From NCBI GenBank assembly GCA_947627335.1, contig CANQVQ010000019.1:1-20780 (forward strand): a stretch of 20,780 nt of DNA, in the 5' to 3' direction. Under the pieces are notes generated by a model. That model was not told where the DNA came from and made no database searches. It was given only the letters and a program-made list of their open reading frames with translations. Source of the stretch: an uncultured Clostridia bacterium (lineage in GTDB: Bacteria > Bacillota > Clostridia > Oscillospirales > CAG-382). Of the stretch, positions 7,074 to 13,650 are shown in pieces (positions within the stretch are counted from its first letter, which is position 1; the number at the start of each line of letters is the position of its first letter). A program made the position numbers and the translations under genes.

Positions 7074-7778
7074 TCAGGCGTTCCCGTCTGCCAGATCCGC
7101 AAACAGGTCCGCGATCTCCGTTTCCGCGTAGATATTCCGGAACGTATACCCTGCTTCCGAAACGATCGGGTCGGAAGCCACGGCGGACGCGAACAGATCG
7201 GCGGAAAGCGTTTCCTCCGCCGCATAGTTCCTGACGCCCTCCGCGCACTTCGCGATCCCGTACCGATCCGCGATATACCGCACGCCGCCGTCCTCCAAAA
7301 CGTCAAACGTCGTGGTGAAAGAACCGAGGATCCAATATCCCGCCTCGTCATACCCGAAGTCCGCCTCCGTCCCCTGCTTCAGGAACAGCAGCAGCTCGTT
7401 CCCGGCGGTAAAGAGCGGGTACTGTTTGATCGTCGCGTCCGCGCTTCCGTCCTGCCGCAGAACGATCTCGCCCGGAACGTCGCCTTTGTACGTTTTCAGG
7501 ACTTCCGCACGGAAAAAGGTTTCGCAGTACGGGAATTCGCGTTCGCCGAGCCAGTCGCCGATCCGCACGGTCGCAACGACGTCGGACGCTTCGTACCCGG
7601 ACGCGAAGGTGTAAAGCTGTGCGGGATCCGCCACGGACGTCTTTTCCGTCATACGAACGGGCGGCAAAACGGCGTCCGTCCCGCCCGTCGCCGTTTCGGC
7701 GGACGGTTCCTCCCGTGCGCAGGACGCAAACCCGGCAAGCAACAGAAGCGCAAGCAGCAGGCAGAAGGTTTTTTTCAT
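7074..7778 (-). CDS. Putative exported lipoprotein of unknown function
   Basis: A 234-residue protein. It begins MKKTFCLLLALLLLAGFASC, a signal peptide with a lipobox-like end (FASC, Cys20) that would anchor it to the outer face of the membrane. A low-complexity linker rich in Glu, Thr and Pro follows (21-45). The mature domain (about 50-234) is mixed alpha/beta, with a central strand-rich part (DVVATVRIGDWLGE, then ELLLFLKQG) and an acidic C-terminus. I recognise no enzyme motif. The start at 7778 follows AAGGGGG and lies downstream of the mapped promoter; a longer frame to 7868 would begin upstream of the -35 box. It has its own promoter and terminator and so stands alone. The -3 lipobox residue is Phe rather than the usual Leu, so lipidation is likely but not certain. 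Confidence 0.8.
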   Translation of the reverse strand: MKKTFCLLLALLLLAGFASCAREEPSAETATGGTDAVLPPVRMTEKTSVADPAQLYTFASGYEASDVVATVRIGDWLGEREFPYCETFFRAEVLKTYKGDVPGEIVLRQDGSADATIKQYPLFTAGNELLLFLKQGTEADFGYDEAGYWILGSFTTTFDVLEDGGVRYIADRYGIAKCAEGVRNYAAEETLSADLFASAVASDPIVSEAGYTFRNIYAETEIADLFADLADGNA

Positions 7779-7817
7779 AAATACAAGCCCCCTTTGACCG
7801 CATTCCTGTACGGTTCC

Positions 7818-7846
7818 ATTGTAGCACAGCGAGGGGGAAATGTCAA
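7818..7846 (-). promoter_or_regulatory. Sigma-A-type promoter of the lipoprotein gene
   Basis: Read on the minus strand, TTGACA (7846-7841), a 17-bp spacer and TACAAT (7823-7818) match consensus. The predicted start near 7811 leaves a short leader with the AAGGGGG ribosome site. No terminator hairpin is visible between the upstream DUF1284 stop at 7885 and this promoter, so read-through from the bioY unit is possible. Confidence 0.85.
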
Positions 7847-7884
7847 CATCTTTCACAAAAAAACGCAAAAGCCGAGGAAAAATT

Positions 7885-8286
7885 CTACAGAAACGTCTCC
7901 CAGCGGCTCTTTCCCGCGCAGAGCGACTCCCACTGACATCCGCCGCAGACGGACGGACGCTTCCCCGGCGAAAGGACGCATTCCTGCGTCCGCCGGACGA
8001 ATTCGCCGAACGGCAGAACCTCCCCTTCCCGCAGACCGCACAGCGCCAGCACGGCGCGGTCGTATCCCGCGACCTTCTCCGCCTGCGCGCACACGCCGCC
8101 GACGTTGTTCGGGCAGGCGGAACAGACGCAGTCCGTCCCGACGGTCAGCGTCACCGGCGTTTCCGCCGTCAGAGCGTCCAGCAGCTCCGCCGTATGGCGG
8201 GAGAACCCGTCGCTGTAGCCGTGCCCCGCAAAGTACGCGAGGCACATCCCGTGGTGCGGTCGCAGCCGCGTCGCCTCACCGCACAT
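7885..8286 (-). CDS. DUF1284 domain protein, cysteine-rich
   Basis: A 133-residue soluble protein, the full length usual for this family. It begins with the family signature LRPHHGMCL (residues 8-16) followed by a GHGYSDGF segment (21-28). Eleven cysteines include the clusters C53-x-C55-x2-C58-x7-C66 and C114-x2-C117-x5-C123, which suggests metal or Fe-S binding. The function of DUF1284 is not established. The start ATG at 8286 overlaps the end of bioY by 11 bp, and no other in-frame start precedes the LRPHH motif, so translation is probably coupled to bioY. Sharing a promoter and a biotin operator with bioY points to a biotin-linked role, which is inference. Confidence 0.85.
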   Translation of the reverse strand: MCGEATRLRPHHGMCLAYFAGHGYSDGFSRHTAELLDALTAETPVTLTVGTDCVCSACPNNVGGVCAQAEKVAGYDRAVLALCGLREGEVLPFGEFVRRTQECVLSPGKRPSVCGGCQWESLCAGKSRWETFL

Positions 8287-8821
8287 ACTTCCGCAGCCGT
8301 TCCGTCAGCAGAAGCGCCAGGGCGACCTTCACAAGGTCCGGCAGCAGGAACGGGAACACGCACCAGCTCATGGCGACCCAGAACCCGACCGGCTCGCCGG
8401 TCCGCAAATAGACCGCCATATACCACAGCGTCCCGAACAGATAGCAGAGCGCAAGCCCCAGCACCATGCCGATCGCCTGCACCCAAAGCCGCCTCCCGAG
8501 CAGTTTTTCGAGCAGCCACATCGTCAGCCCGGTCAGCAGGAACCCGAGCAGATACCCACCCGTTTCGCCGAGCAAAATGCCGGCTCCGCCGGTGAACCCC
8601 GCCAGCACCGGCACGCCCATCGCTGCCAGCAGCAGATACAGCAGGATCGCCATCGTTCCCCGCTTTCCGCCCAGCAACCCGACGGTCAGGCACACCCCGA
8701 GCGTCTGCAGCGTGAACGGAATGGTCGTCGGCACGGTGATCCACGAGCAAGCCGCGAGCAGGGCGGCGAACACCGCGATATACGCGATGTCGACCGTCGA
8801 AAGCCCCCTTTTTTCCGCCAA
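8276..8821 (-). CDS. bioY: BioY, substrate-binding (S) component of the ECF biotin transporter
   Basis: A 181-residue integral membrane protein that binds biotin and brings it into the cell, alone or with the shared ECF energising module. It shows the BioY layout of six hydrophobic segments. Characteristic stretches are ACSWITVPTTIPFTLQTLGV (residues 24-43), GGKRGTMAILLYLLLAAMGVPVLAG (about 51-75) and GILLGETGGYLLGF (81-94). The start is TTG at 8821: AGGAGG lies seven bases upstream, and the next in-frame Met falls after the first membrane segments. No ecfA or ecfT gene is in the window, so the energising module must be encoded elsewhere. It is first in a two-gene unit with DUF1284. A BirA-type operator over its promoter predicts repression when biotin is abundant. 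Confidence 0.93.
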   Translation of the reverse strand: MAEKRGLSTVDIAYIAVFAALLAACSWITVPTTIPFTLQTLGVCLTVGLLGGKRGTMAILLYLLLAAMGVPVLAGFTGGAGILLGETGGYLLGFLLTGLTMWLLEKLLGRRLWVQAIGMVLGLALCYLFGTLWYMAVYLRTGEPVGFWVAMSWCVFPFLLPDLVKVALALLLTERLRKYVR

Positions 8822-8828
8822 GGAAACC

Positions 8829-8834
8829 CCTCCT
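8829..8834 (-). promoter_or_regulatory. Ribosome binding site fixing the TTG start of bioY
   Basis: AGGAGG on the minus strand (8834-8829) is a perfect Shine-Dalgarno sequence. It is followed after seven bases by TTG at 8821-8819, and no ATG or GTG is available in frame at suitable distance. It therefore decides the non-ATG start. Confidence 0.8.
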
Positions 8835-8853
8835 TCGTTTCGTTTCGCCCTTT

Positions 8854-8882
8854 AGTATACCGGATTTCGCTTCAATTGTCAA
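8854..8882 (-). promoter_or_regulatory. bioY: Sigma-A-type promoter of bioY-DUF1284
   Basis: Read on the minus strand, TTGACA (8882-8877), a 17-bp spacer and TATACT (8859-8854) match consensus. The -35 box lies inside the left half of the BirA-type operator, so repressor and RNA polymerase cannot bind together. Confidence 0.87.
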
Positions 8883-8908
8883 CCCTTTTTTGAAAACTTG
8901 GTTTACAT
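8876..8908. promoter_or_regulatory. BirA-type biotin repressor operator
   Basis: TTGTCAACC (8876-8884), a 15-bp spacer and GGTTTACAT (8900-8908) form an interrupted palindrome. Seven of nine arm positions are complementary. The known bacterial BirA operator is close to TTGTwAACC-N14-16-GGTTwACAA, so both arms and the spacing fit. It sits just upstream of bioY and covers its -35 box, the expected place for biotin-dependent repression. The birA gene itself is not in the window. Confidence 0.85.
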
Positions 8909-8998
8909 TTTGGAATCCGTCGGCGGACGGTTCGCGATTTTTCGTGATTCCGCCCTGTTTTTTCGGTTTTTCCCCGTTTCATTTCTCGCGTCCGGCGC

Positions 8999-9027
8999 TT
9001 GATTTTCGTTCCCCGCTGTGATACAAT
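8999..9027 (+). promoter_or_regulatory. Sigma-A-type promoter of the flavoprotein operon
   Basis: TTGATT (8999-9004), a 17-bp spacer and TACAAT (9022-9027) place the start of transcription near 9034. The in-frame ATG at 9028 is thus outside the transcript, leaving ATG 9070 as start. Between this promoter and the BirA operator (8909-8998) there is only pyrimidine-rich sequence with a weak 5-bp hairpin (8917-8930). Confidence 0.75.
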
Positions 9028-9069
9028 ATGATAGAGAAAAATTCACAAAGGGAAAGAGAAACGCAACAT

Positions 9070-10536
9070 ATGAACAGCTATCAGGTCGCGGTCATCGGTG
9101 CGGGCGTCGTCGGGAGCCTCGTCGCACGGGAATTGACGAAATACGACCTTTCCGTCGCGCTCGTCGAAGCGCGGGAGGACGTCGCAACCGGCTCGACGGC
9201 GGCGAACAGCTCCATCGTCCACGGCGGATTCGACCCGGAACCCGGCACGCGCAAGGCGATCCTGAACGTGAAGGGGACGGCGATGATGCCCGCGCTCGCC
9301 GCGGAATTGGGGGTATCCTACCGCAACAACGGGTCGTTGGTGCTCGCATTCTCGGAAAAGGAGATGGAGACGGTGCGTGCGCTGTACGAACGCGGACGCG
9401 CCAACGGCGTGCCGACGGATTCGCTGTCCGTCCTCGGGCGGGAGGAACTGCGCAGGCTGGAACCGAACGTGTCCGACGAAGCGGTCGGCGCCCTGCGGTG
9501 CGCTTCCGCCGGGATCGTCTGTCCCTACGGGCTTGCGATCGCCGCCGCCGGAAACGCCGCGGACAACGGCGCGTCGCTCTACCTGTCCTCCCCGGTCACG
9601 GCGATCGCGAAGCGGGACGGCAAGTTCCTCGTCACCGCCGGACCGCACACGTTCCAAGCCGACTACCTCGTCAACTGCGCCGGGCTGTACGCCGACCGCG
9701 TCGCCCGCCTGATCGGCGACGACAGCTTCACCCTGCGTCCGCGCAAGGGCGAATACCTGCTGTTCGACAAATCCGAAGGCGGGCTGACCGGGCATACGCT
9801 GTTCCAGGTGCCGACGACCGCCGGGAAGGGCGTGCTGGTCACGCCGACGGTGGACGGCAACCTGCTGATCGGTCCGACGTCGGTCTTTTCGGACGACCGC
9901 GAGGACAAGTCCACGTCCGCCGACGGGCTTTCGTACGTCCGCGAAACGGCGGGGAGAGCCGTCAAGGGGTTGAATTTCCGGCAGGTCATCACCTCCTTCA
10001 GCGGGCTTCGCGCCGTCCCCGACGGGGCGGGGCAGGATTTCATCATTCGTTTCTCCGAACGCGACGGGCATTTCCTGCACTGCGCCGGGATCGAGTCGCC
10101 CGGGCTTTCCGCCTCCCCCGCCATCGCCGTCTACGTCGCGGAGCTGCTGCGGGACGCGGGGCTTCCGATGCGCCCGAATCCGCATTTCGACCCCCGTCGG
10201 AAGTCCGACCATTGGTTCCGCCGTCTTTCCGCGGCGGAGAAAAACGAGGTCATCCGCAGGGACCCCCGCTACGGGCGGGTGGTCTGTCGGTGCGAAACCG
10301 TCACGGAGGGCGAGATCGTCGAAGCCATCCACCGCGCCCCGCAGGCGACCACGCTCGACGCGCTCAAGCGCCGCCTGCGCAGCGGCATGGGACGCTGCCA
10401 GGGCGGATTCTGCACGCCGCTGCTGGTCGAACTGCTGGCGAAGGAGACCGGCAAAGCCCCGACGGAGCTTTGCAAGGGTGCGCCGGGCAGCCTGCTGCTG
10501 GCGGGAACGCTGAAGAAGGGAGCGGAACAGGCGTGA
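9070..10536 (+). CDS. GlpA-like FAD-dependent dehydrogenase with C-terminal BFD [2Fe-2S] domain
   Basis: A 488-residue flavoprotein. The N-terminal FAD fold has VIGAGVVGSLVARELTKYD (residues 8-26), an acidic residue ending strand two (VEAR), and TAANSSIVHGGFDPEPGT (43-60), typical of the DAO/glycerol-3-phosphate dehydrogenase family. The C-terminus carries a BFD-type cluster site: C406-x-C408 and C443-x4-C448. E. coli GlpA, the anaerobic glycerol-3-phosphate dehydrogenase subunit, combines the same two domains. The substrate is most likely glycerol-3-phosphate or another 2-hydroxy acid or polyol phosphate; L-2-hydroxyglutarate oxidase relatives are an alternative. No glycerol kinase or facilitator is adjacent, so I withhold a symbol. 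The ribosome site is weak (AAAGGGA, 16 bases upstream), and the start is fixed by the promoter position. The next gene overlaps by 4 bp (GTGA). Confidence 0.87.
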   Translation: MNSYQVAVIGAGVVGSLVARELTKYDLSVALVEAREDVATGSTAANSSIVHGGFDPEPGTRKAILNVKGTAMMPALAAELGVSYRNNGSLVLAFSEKEMETVRALYERGRANGVPTDSLSVLGREELRRLEPNVSDEAVGALRCASAGIVCPYGLAIAAAGNAADNGASLYLSSPVTAIAKRDGKFLVTAGPHTFQADYLVNCAGLYADRVARLIGDDSFTLRPRKGEYLLFDKSEGGLTGHTLFQVPTTAGKGVLVTPTVDGNLLIGPTSVFSDDREDKSTSADGLSYVRETAGRAVKGLNFRQVITSFSGLRAVPDGAGQDFIIRFSERDGHFLHCAGIESPGLSASPAIAVYVAELLRDAGLPMRPNPHFDPRRKSDHWFRRLSAAEKNEVIRRDPRYGRVVCRCETVTEGEIVEAIHRAPQATTLDALKRRLRSGMGRCQGGFCTPLLVELLAKETGKAPTELCKGAPGSLLLAGTLKKGAEQA

Positions 10537-11786
10537 AAACAGAGATCGTCATCATCGGCGCCGGTCCCGCGGGGCTTGCCGCCGCCGTCGCCGCCTACGA
10601 TGCGGGCGTGAAGGACCTGCTCCTGCTCGAACGCGACGCCGCCCCCGGCGGGATCCTGCAGCAGTGCATCCACAACGGGTTCGGGCTGCACCGCTACGGC
10701 GAGGAGCTGACCGGTCCGGAATACGCCGCACGGGACGTCGCGGAAGTCCGCAGGCGGAACATTCCGATCCTGACCGAAACCATGGTGCTGTCCGTCGCCC
10801 CCGACCGCACGGTCACGGCGATGAACCGCCAAAACGGCGTCTTCACGGTCCAAGCGAAGGCGGTCGTCCTCGCGATGGGCTGCCGCGAACGCCCTCGCGG
10901 TGCGCTGAATATCCCCGGCGACCGTCCGAGCGGCATCTACACCGCCGGGACCGCCCAGCGATTCGTCAATATCCAGGGCGTCCTGCCGGGGAAGGAGATC
11001 GTCATTCTCGGGTCCGGCGACATCGGGCTGATCATGGCACGCCGCATGACGCTCGAAGGCGCGCACGTCCACGCCGTCTGCGAACTCATGCCCTATTCCG
11101 GCGGGCTGAACCGCAACATCGTCCAATGCCTGCGGGATTTCGACATTCCGCTGCTGCTCAGCCATACCGTCTCCCGCATCCACGGGAACGGGCGGCTGAC
11201 CGGCGTTTCCGTCGCGGAAGTGGACGAAAACCGACGCGTCAAGCCGGAAACCGAACGGTACATACCCTGCGACACCCTGCTGCTCTCCTGCGGTCTGCTG
11301 CCGGAAAATGAGCTGAGCAAGGGCGCGGGCGTCCCGCTCGACCCGGTCACGGGCGGCGCGACCGTCAACGAGCGGCGGGAAACCGCCATTCCGGGCGTAT
11401 TCGCCTGCGGAAACGTGCTGCACGTCCACGATCTGGTGGACTTCGTCTCGGAGGAGGCGCATCTGGCGGGCGAAAGCGCCGCGAAGTGGGTGCTGTCCGG
11501 CGCGGCGGAGCACGCGGACCGCTCGATCCCCGTCCGTGCGGGCGGAAAAGTGCGCTACACCGTCCCGCAGCGGATCGATTCGCCGGAAGCGCCGGTGCGG
11601 CTGTTCTTCCGCGTCGGGAGCGTCGCGGACAACGCGGTGCTGACCGTCAAAAGCGGGCAGACCGTCCTCGCGACCAAAAAGAAGCGCCGCATGACGCCGG
11701 GCGAGATGGAATCCTTCGAGCTGTCTCCCGCCGTCCTACGCACGGCGTTCGACGCCGGAGAAACGCTGACCGTTTCGGTCGATTGA
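10533..11786 (+). CDS. FAD/NAD(P)-binding oxidoreductase, partner of the GlpA-like protein
   Basis: A 417-residue flavoprotein of the pyridine nucleotide-disulfide oxidoreductase fold. FAD motif IIGAGPAGLAAAVAAYDAG (7-25) is followed by PGGILQQCIHNGFGLHRYG. A second nucleotide fold has VILGSGDIGLIMARRM, and IPGVFACGNVLHVHDLVDFV is the C-terminal FAD contact. Residues from about 325 on form a strand-rich extension with a KKKRRMTPGEME segment and no known motif. The start is GTG 10533, overlapping the upstream stop (GTGA), with AAGGGAG ten bases before it. In Firmicutes and Thermotogae this gene type sits between a GlpA-like gene and a DUF1667 gene, as here. It probably takes electrons from the dehydrogenase and passes them to NAD(P) or an Fe-S partner; the direction is not known from sequence. 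Confidence 0.88.
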   Translation: MKTEIVIIGAGPAGLAAAVAAYDAGVKDLLLLERDAAPGGILQQCIHNGFGLHRYGEELTGPEYAARDVAEVRRRNIPILTETMVLSVAPDRTVTAMNRQNGVFTVQAKAVVLAMGCRERPRGALNIPGDRPSGIYTAGTAQRFVNIQGVLPGKEIVILGSGDIGLIMARRMTLEGAHVHAVCELMPYSGGLNRNIVQCLRDFDIPLLLSHTVSRIHGNGRLTGVSVAEVDENRRVKPETERYIPCDTLLLSCGLLPENELSKGAGVPLDPVTGGATVNERRETAIPGVFACGNVLHVHDLVDFVSEEAHLAGESAAKWVLSGAAEHADRSIPVRAGGKVRYTVPQRIDSPEAPVRLFFRVGSVADNAVLTVKSGQTVLATKKKRRMTPGEMESFELSPAVLRTAFDAGETLTVSVD

Positions 11787-11813
11787 TTTTGTTTGCCAAG
11801 GGAGATGCCCCAT

Positions 11814-12167
11814 ATGAAAACCCGTGAACTGACCTGCATCGTCTGCCCGATGGGCTGCTCGCTGCGGGTGGAACTGACCGACGCAGGCGAGGTCGCCTCC
11901 GTCGCCGGCAATACCTGCCCCCGCGGGGCGGCGTACGCTAAGGACGAGGTGCTGCACCCCGTCCGCACCCTGACGACGACGGTCCGCGCCGTCGGGACCG
12001 AACGACCGCTCCCGGTCAAGACCGACCGCCCGATCCCCAAGGAGCGTCTGTTCGACGCGATGGAACGCGTCAATGCCCTGCGGGTAAAAACCCCGGTCCG
12101 CATCGGGGACGTCCTGCTCGACGACCTGTTCGGCGCAAAGCTGGTCGCCACGGCGGACCTACTCTAA
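11814..12167 (+). CDS. DUF1667 protein, probable [4Fe-4S] electron carrier
   Basis: A 117-residue cytoplasmic protein. Its N-terminus has C-x2-C-x3-C (CIVCPMGC) and a fourth cysteine in NTCPRG about 25 residues later. This is the pattern of the [4Fe-4S] domain at the front of molybdopterin oxidoreductases, so an Fe-S cluster is likely. The rest is a small alpha/beta domain with a Pro-rich segment (KTDRPIPKERLFDAM) typical of DUF1667. The start ATG at 11814 has AAGGGAG nine bases upstream; an upstream TTG and an ATG at 11805 overlap that site and are less likely. It is third in the operon after the two flavoproteins, 27 bp from the second, and so is the expected electron-transfer subunit of that complex. 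Confidence 0.87.
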   Translation: MKTRELTCIVCPMGCSLRVELTDAGEVASVAGNTCPRGAAYAKDEVLHPVRTLTTTVRAVGTERPLPVKTDRPIPKERLFDAMERVNALRVKTPVRIGDVLLDDLFGAKLVATADLL

Positions 12168-12191
12168 AGAAAAAAGGAACCACACCCTGCC

Positions 12192-13598
12192 ATGCACCTG
12201 ACCAAATCCCAAACCCGACCGTCGGCGCCGCCGACCGAAAACAAAATGGGCGTCCTGCCGGAGGGACGGCTGCTGTTCAATATGGCGCTGCCGCTGATCG
12301 CCTCCATGCTCGTGCAGGCGCTCTACAACGTCGTCGACAGCATCTACGTCTCCGGCAGCTCCGACACCGCTCTGACGGCGCTCTCCCTCGCCTTCCCCGT
12401 CCAGAATATGCAGATCGCCTTCTCGACCGGGGTCGCGGTCGGCGTCAACTCGCTGCTCTCCCGCTCGCTCGGCGAAGGGAACCAAGAGAAAGCGAACCGC
12501 TCCGCCGGAAACGGCATCCTGCTGTCCGGCATCACCGTCCTGCTGTTCATGGTGTTCGGCGCACTCGGCGTCACCGGCAGGCACCCGTTCATCGCCGTGC
12601 AGTCGGACGTCGAGGCGACGGTCCTCGAAGGATCGGTCTATGTGACCATCTGCTGCCTGTTCTCGCTCGGGCTGTTCGCCGAAGTGCTGTTTGAGCGAAT
12701 GCTGCAATCCTCCGGGCGGACGGTCTACACCATGATCACCCAAGGCACGGGAGCGCTGCTGAACATCATTCTCGACCCGATCTTCATCTTCGGCTACTTC
12801 GGGATGCCGGAACTCGGCGTGGCGGGCGCCGCGATCGCGACGGTCATCGGGCAGTGGGTCGCAGCGGCTATGGCGCTGTTCTTCAACCTCAAAAAGAACC
12901 CGGACATCCAGCTCCGCCTGTCCTACTGCAAACCCCGTTCGGACGTCATGCGGGGGATCCTCTCGGTCGGCTTCCCGTCCACGGTCATGATGGCGATCAG
13001 CTCGGTCATGAACTTCGGCATGAACCAGATCCTGCAGGACATCGACACCAGCGAAACGGCGACCGGCGTGTTCGGCGTCTATTACAAGCTCCAGAGCTTC
13101 TTCTTCATGCCCGTGTTCGGTCTGAACAACGCGACCATTTCCATCGTCGCCTATAACTACGGCAGCCGCAAGCCCCGACGGATCCTGCGGACCCTGCGCC
13201 TGTCCTGCACGGTCGCGCTGTGCATCATGCTCGTCGGGCTTGCCGTGTTCCAGCTGTTCCCGGATTTCCTGCTCGGCTTCTTCAGTCCGACCGAGAAGTT
13301 TCTCGACATCGGTCGGGTGGCGCTCCGCATCATCTGCTTCAACTTCCCGCTCGCCGCGTTCGGCATCGCGCTCGGCGCGAGCTTTCAGGCGATGGGCAAA
13401 GGCTCCTATGCGACGGTCATCTCGCTCTGTCGGCAGTTGATCGTGCTGCTCCCTGCGGCGTACCTGCTGAGCCTGACCAAGCAGGTGGACAACGTCTGGT
13501 GGGCGTTCCCGATCTCCGAATTCGTCAGTTTGGTCGTCACCGTCCTGTTCTTCCTGCGGATCTACCGCAAGAAGATCCGCCCGCTGGAGGGAAAATAG
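12192..13598 (+). CDS. MATE family multidrug/cation efflux transporter
   Basis: A 468-residue membrane protein with about 12 hydrophobic segments in two halves, the usual MATE size. The family start GRLLFNMALPLIASMLVQALYNVVDSIYVS and the loop GVNSLLSRSLGEGNQEKANR are in the first half. FFMPVFGLNNATISIVAYNYGSRK is the matching repeat in the second half. MATE proteins export drugs, flavins or metabolites against Na+ or H+ gradients. The start ATG 12192 has AAGGAA 12 bases upstream, which is slightly far; Met19 (MGVLPEG) is an alternative. It lies 24 bp after the DUF1667 gene and probably shares its transcript, ending at the terminator at 13609-13639. A functional link to the dehydrogenase is not evident. 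Confidence 0.92.
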   Translation: MHLTKSQTRPSAPPTENKMGVLPEGRLLFNMALPLIASMLVQALYNVVDSIYVSGSSDTALTALSLAFPVQNMQIAFSTGVAVGVNSLLSRSLGEGNQEKANRSAGNGILLSGITVLLFMVFGALGVTGRHPFIAVQSDVEATVLEGSVYVTICCLFSLGLFAEVLFERMLQSSGRTVYTMITQGTGALLNIILDPIFIFGYFGMPELGVAGAAIATVIGQWVAAAMALFFNLKKNPDIQLRLSYCKPRSDVMRGILSVGFPSTVMMAISSVMNFGMNQILQDIDTSETATGVFGVYYKLQSFFFMPVFGLNNATISIVAYNYGSRKPRRILRTLRLSCTVALCIMLVGLAVFQLFPDFLLGFFSPTEKFLDIGRVALRIICFNFPLAAFGIALGASFQAMGKGSYATVISLCRQLIVLLPAAYLLSLTKQVDNVWWAFPISEFVSLVVTVLFFLRIYRKKIRPLEGK

Positions 13599-13608
13599 GT
13601 TCCGCGAA

Positions 13609-13639
13609 AAAAACCGACCGCATTTTCCGGTCGGTTTTT
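13609..13639. terminator. Bidirectional Rho-independent terminator between convergent operons
   Basis: AAAAACCGACCG (13609-13620) pairs with CGGTCGGTTTTT (13628-13639), a 12-bp stem with a 7-base loop. It has T runs on the plus strand (13635-13639) and on the minus strand, from the A tract at 13607-13613. It ends the MATE transcript and the minus-strand mutS-mutL-tgt-peptidase transcript. Confidence 0.92.
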
Positions 13640-13650
13640 CTATCCTTTTT

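Noticed and set aside
7779..7868. A 30-residue N-terminal extension of the lipoprotein
   Set aside because: It would start upstream of the promoter -35 box and would bury the signal peptide. The MKK start at 7778 has its own ribosome site.
8917..8951. Hairpins (CCGTC/GACGG and GGAATC/GATTCC) in the bioY/flavoprotein intergenic region, considered as a riboswitch or terminator
   Set aside because: Stems are only 5-6 bp and mutually exclusive, and the region lies upstream of both promoters, so it is not in either leader transcript.
9043..11513. Long minus-strand frames opposite the two flavoprotein genes
   Set aside because: They are shadow frames in GC-rich DNA with no ribosome sites or recognisable domains. 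The plus-strand frames carry complete FAD and Fe-S motifs.
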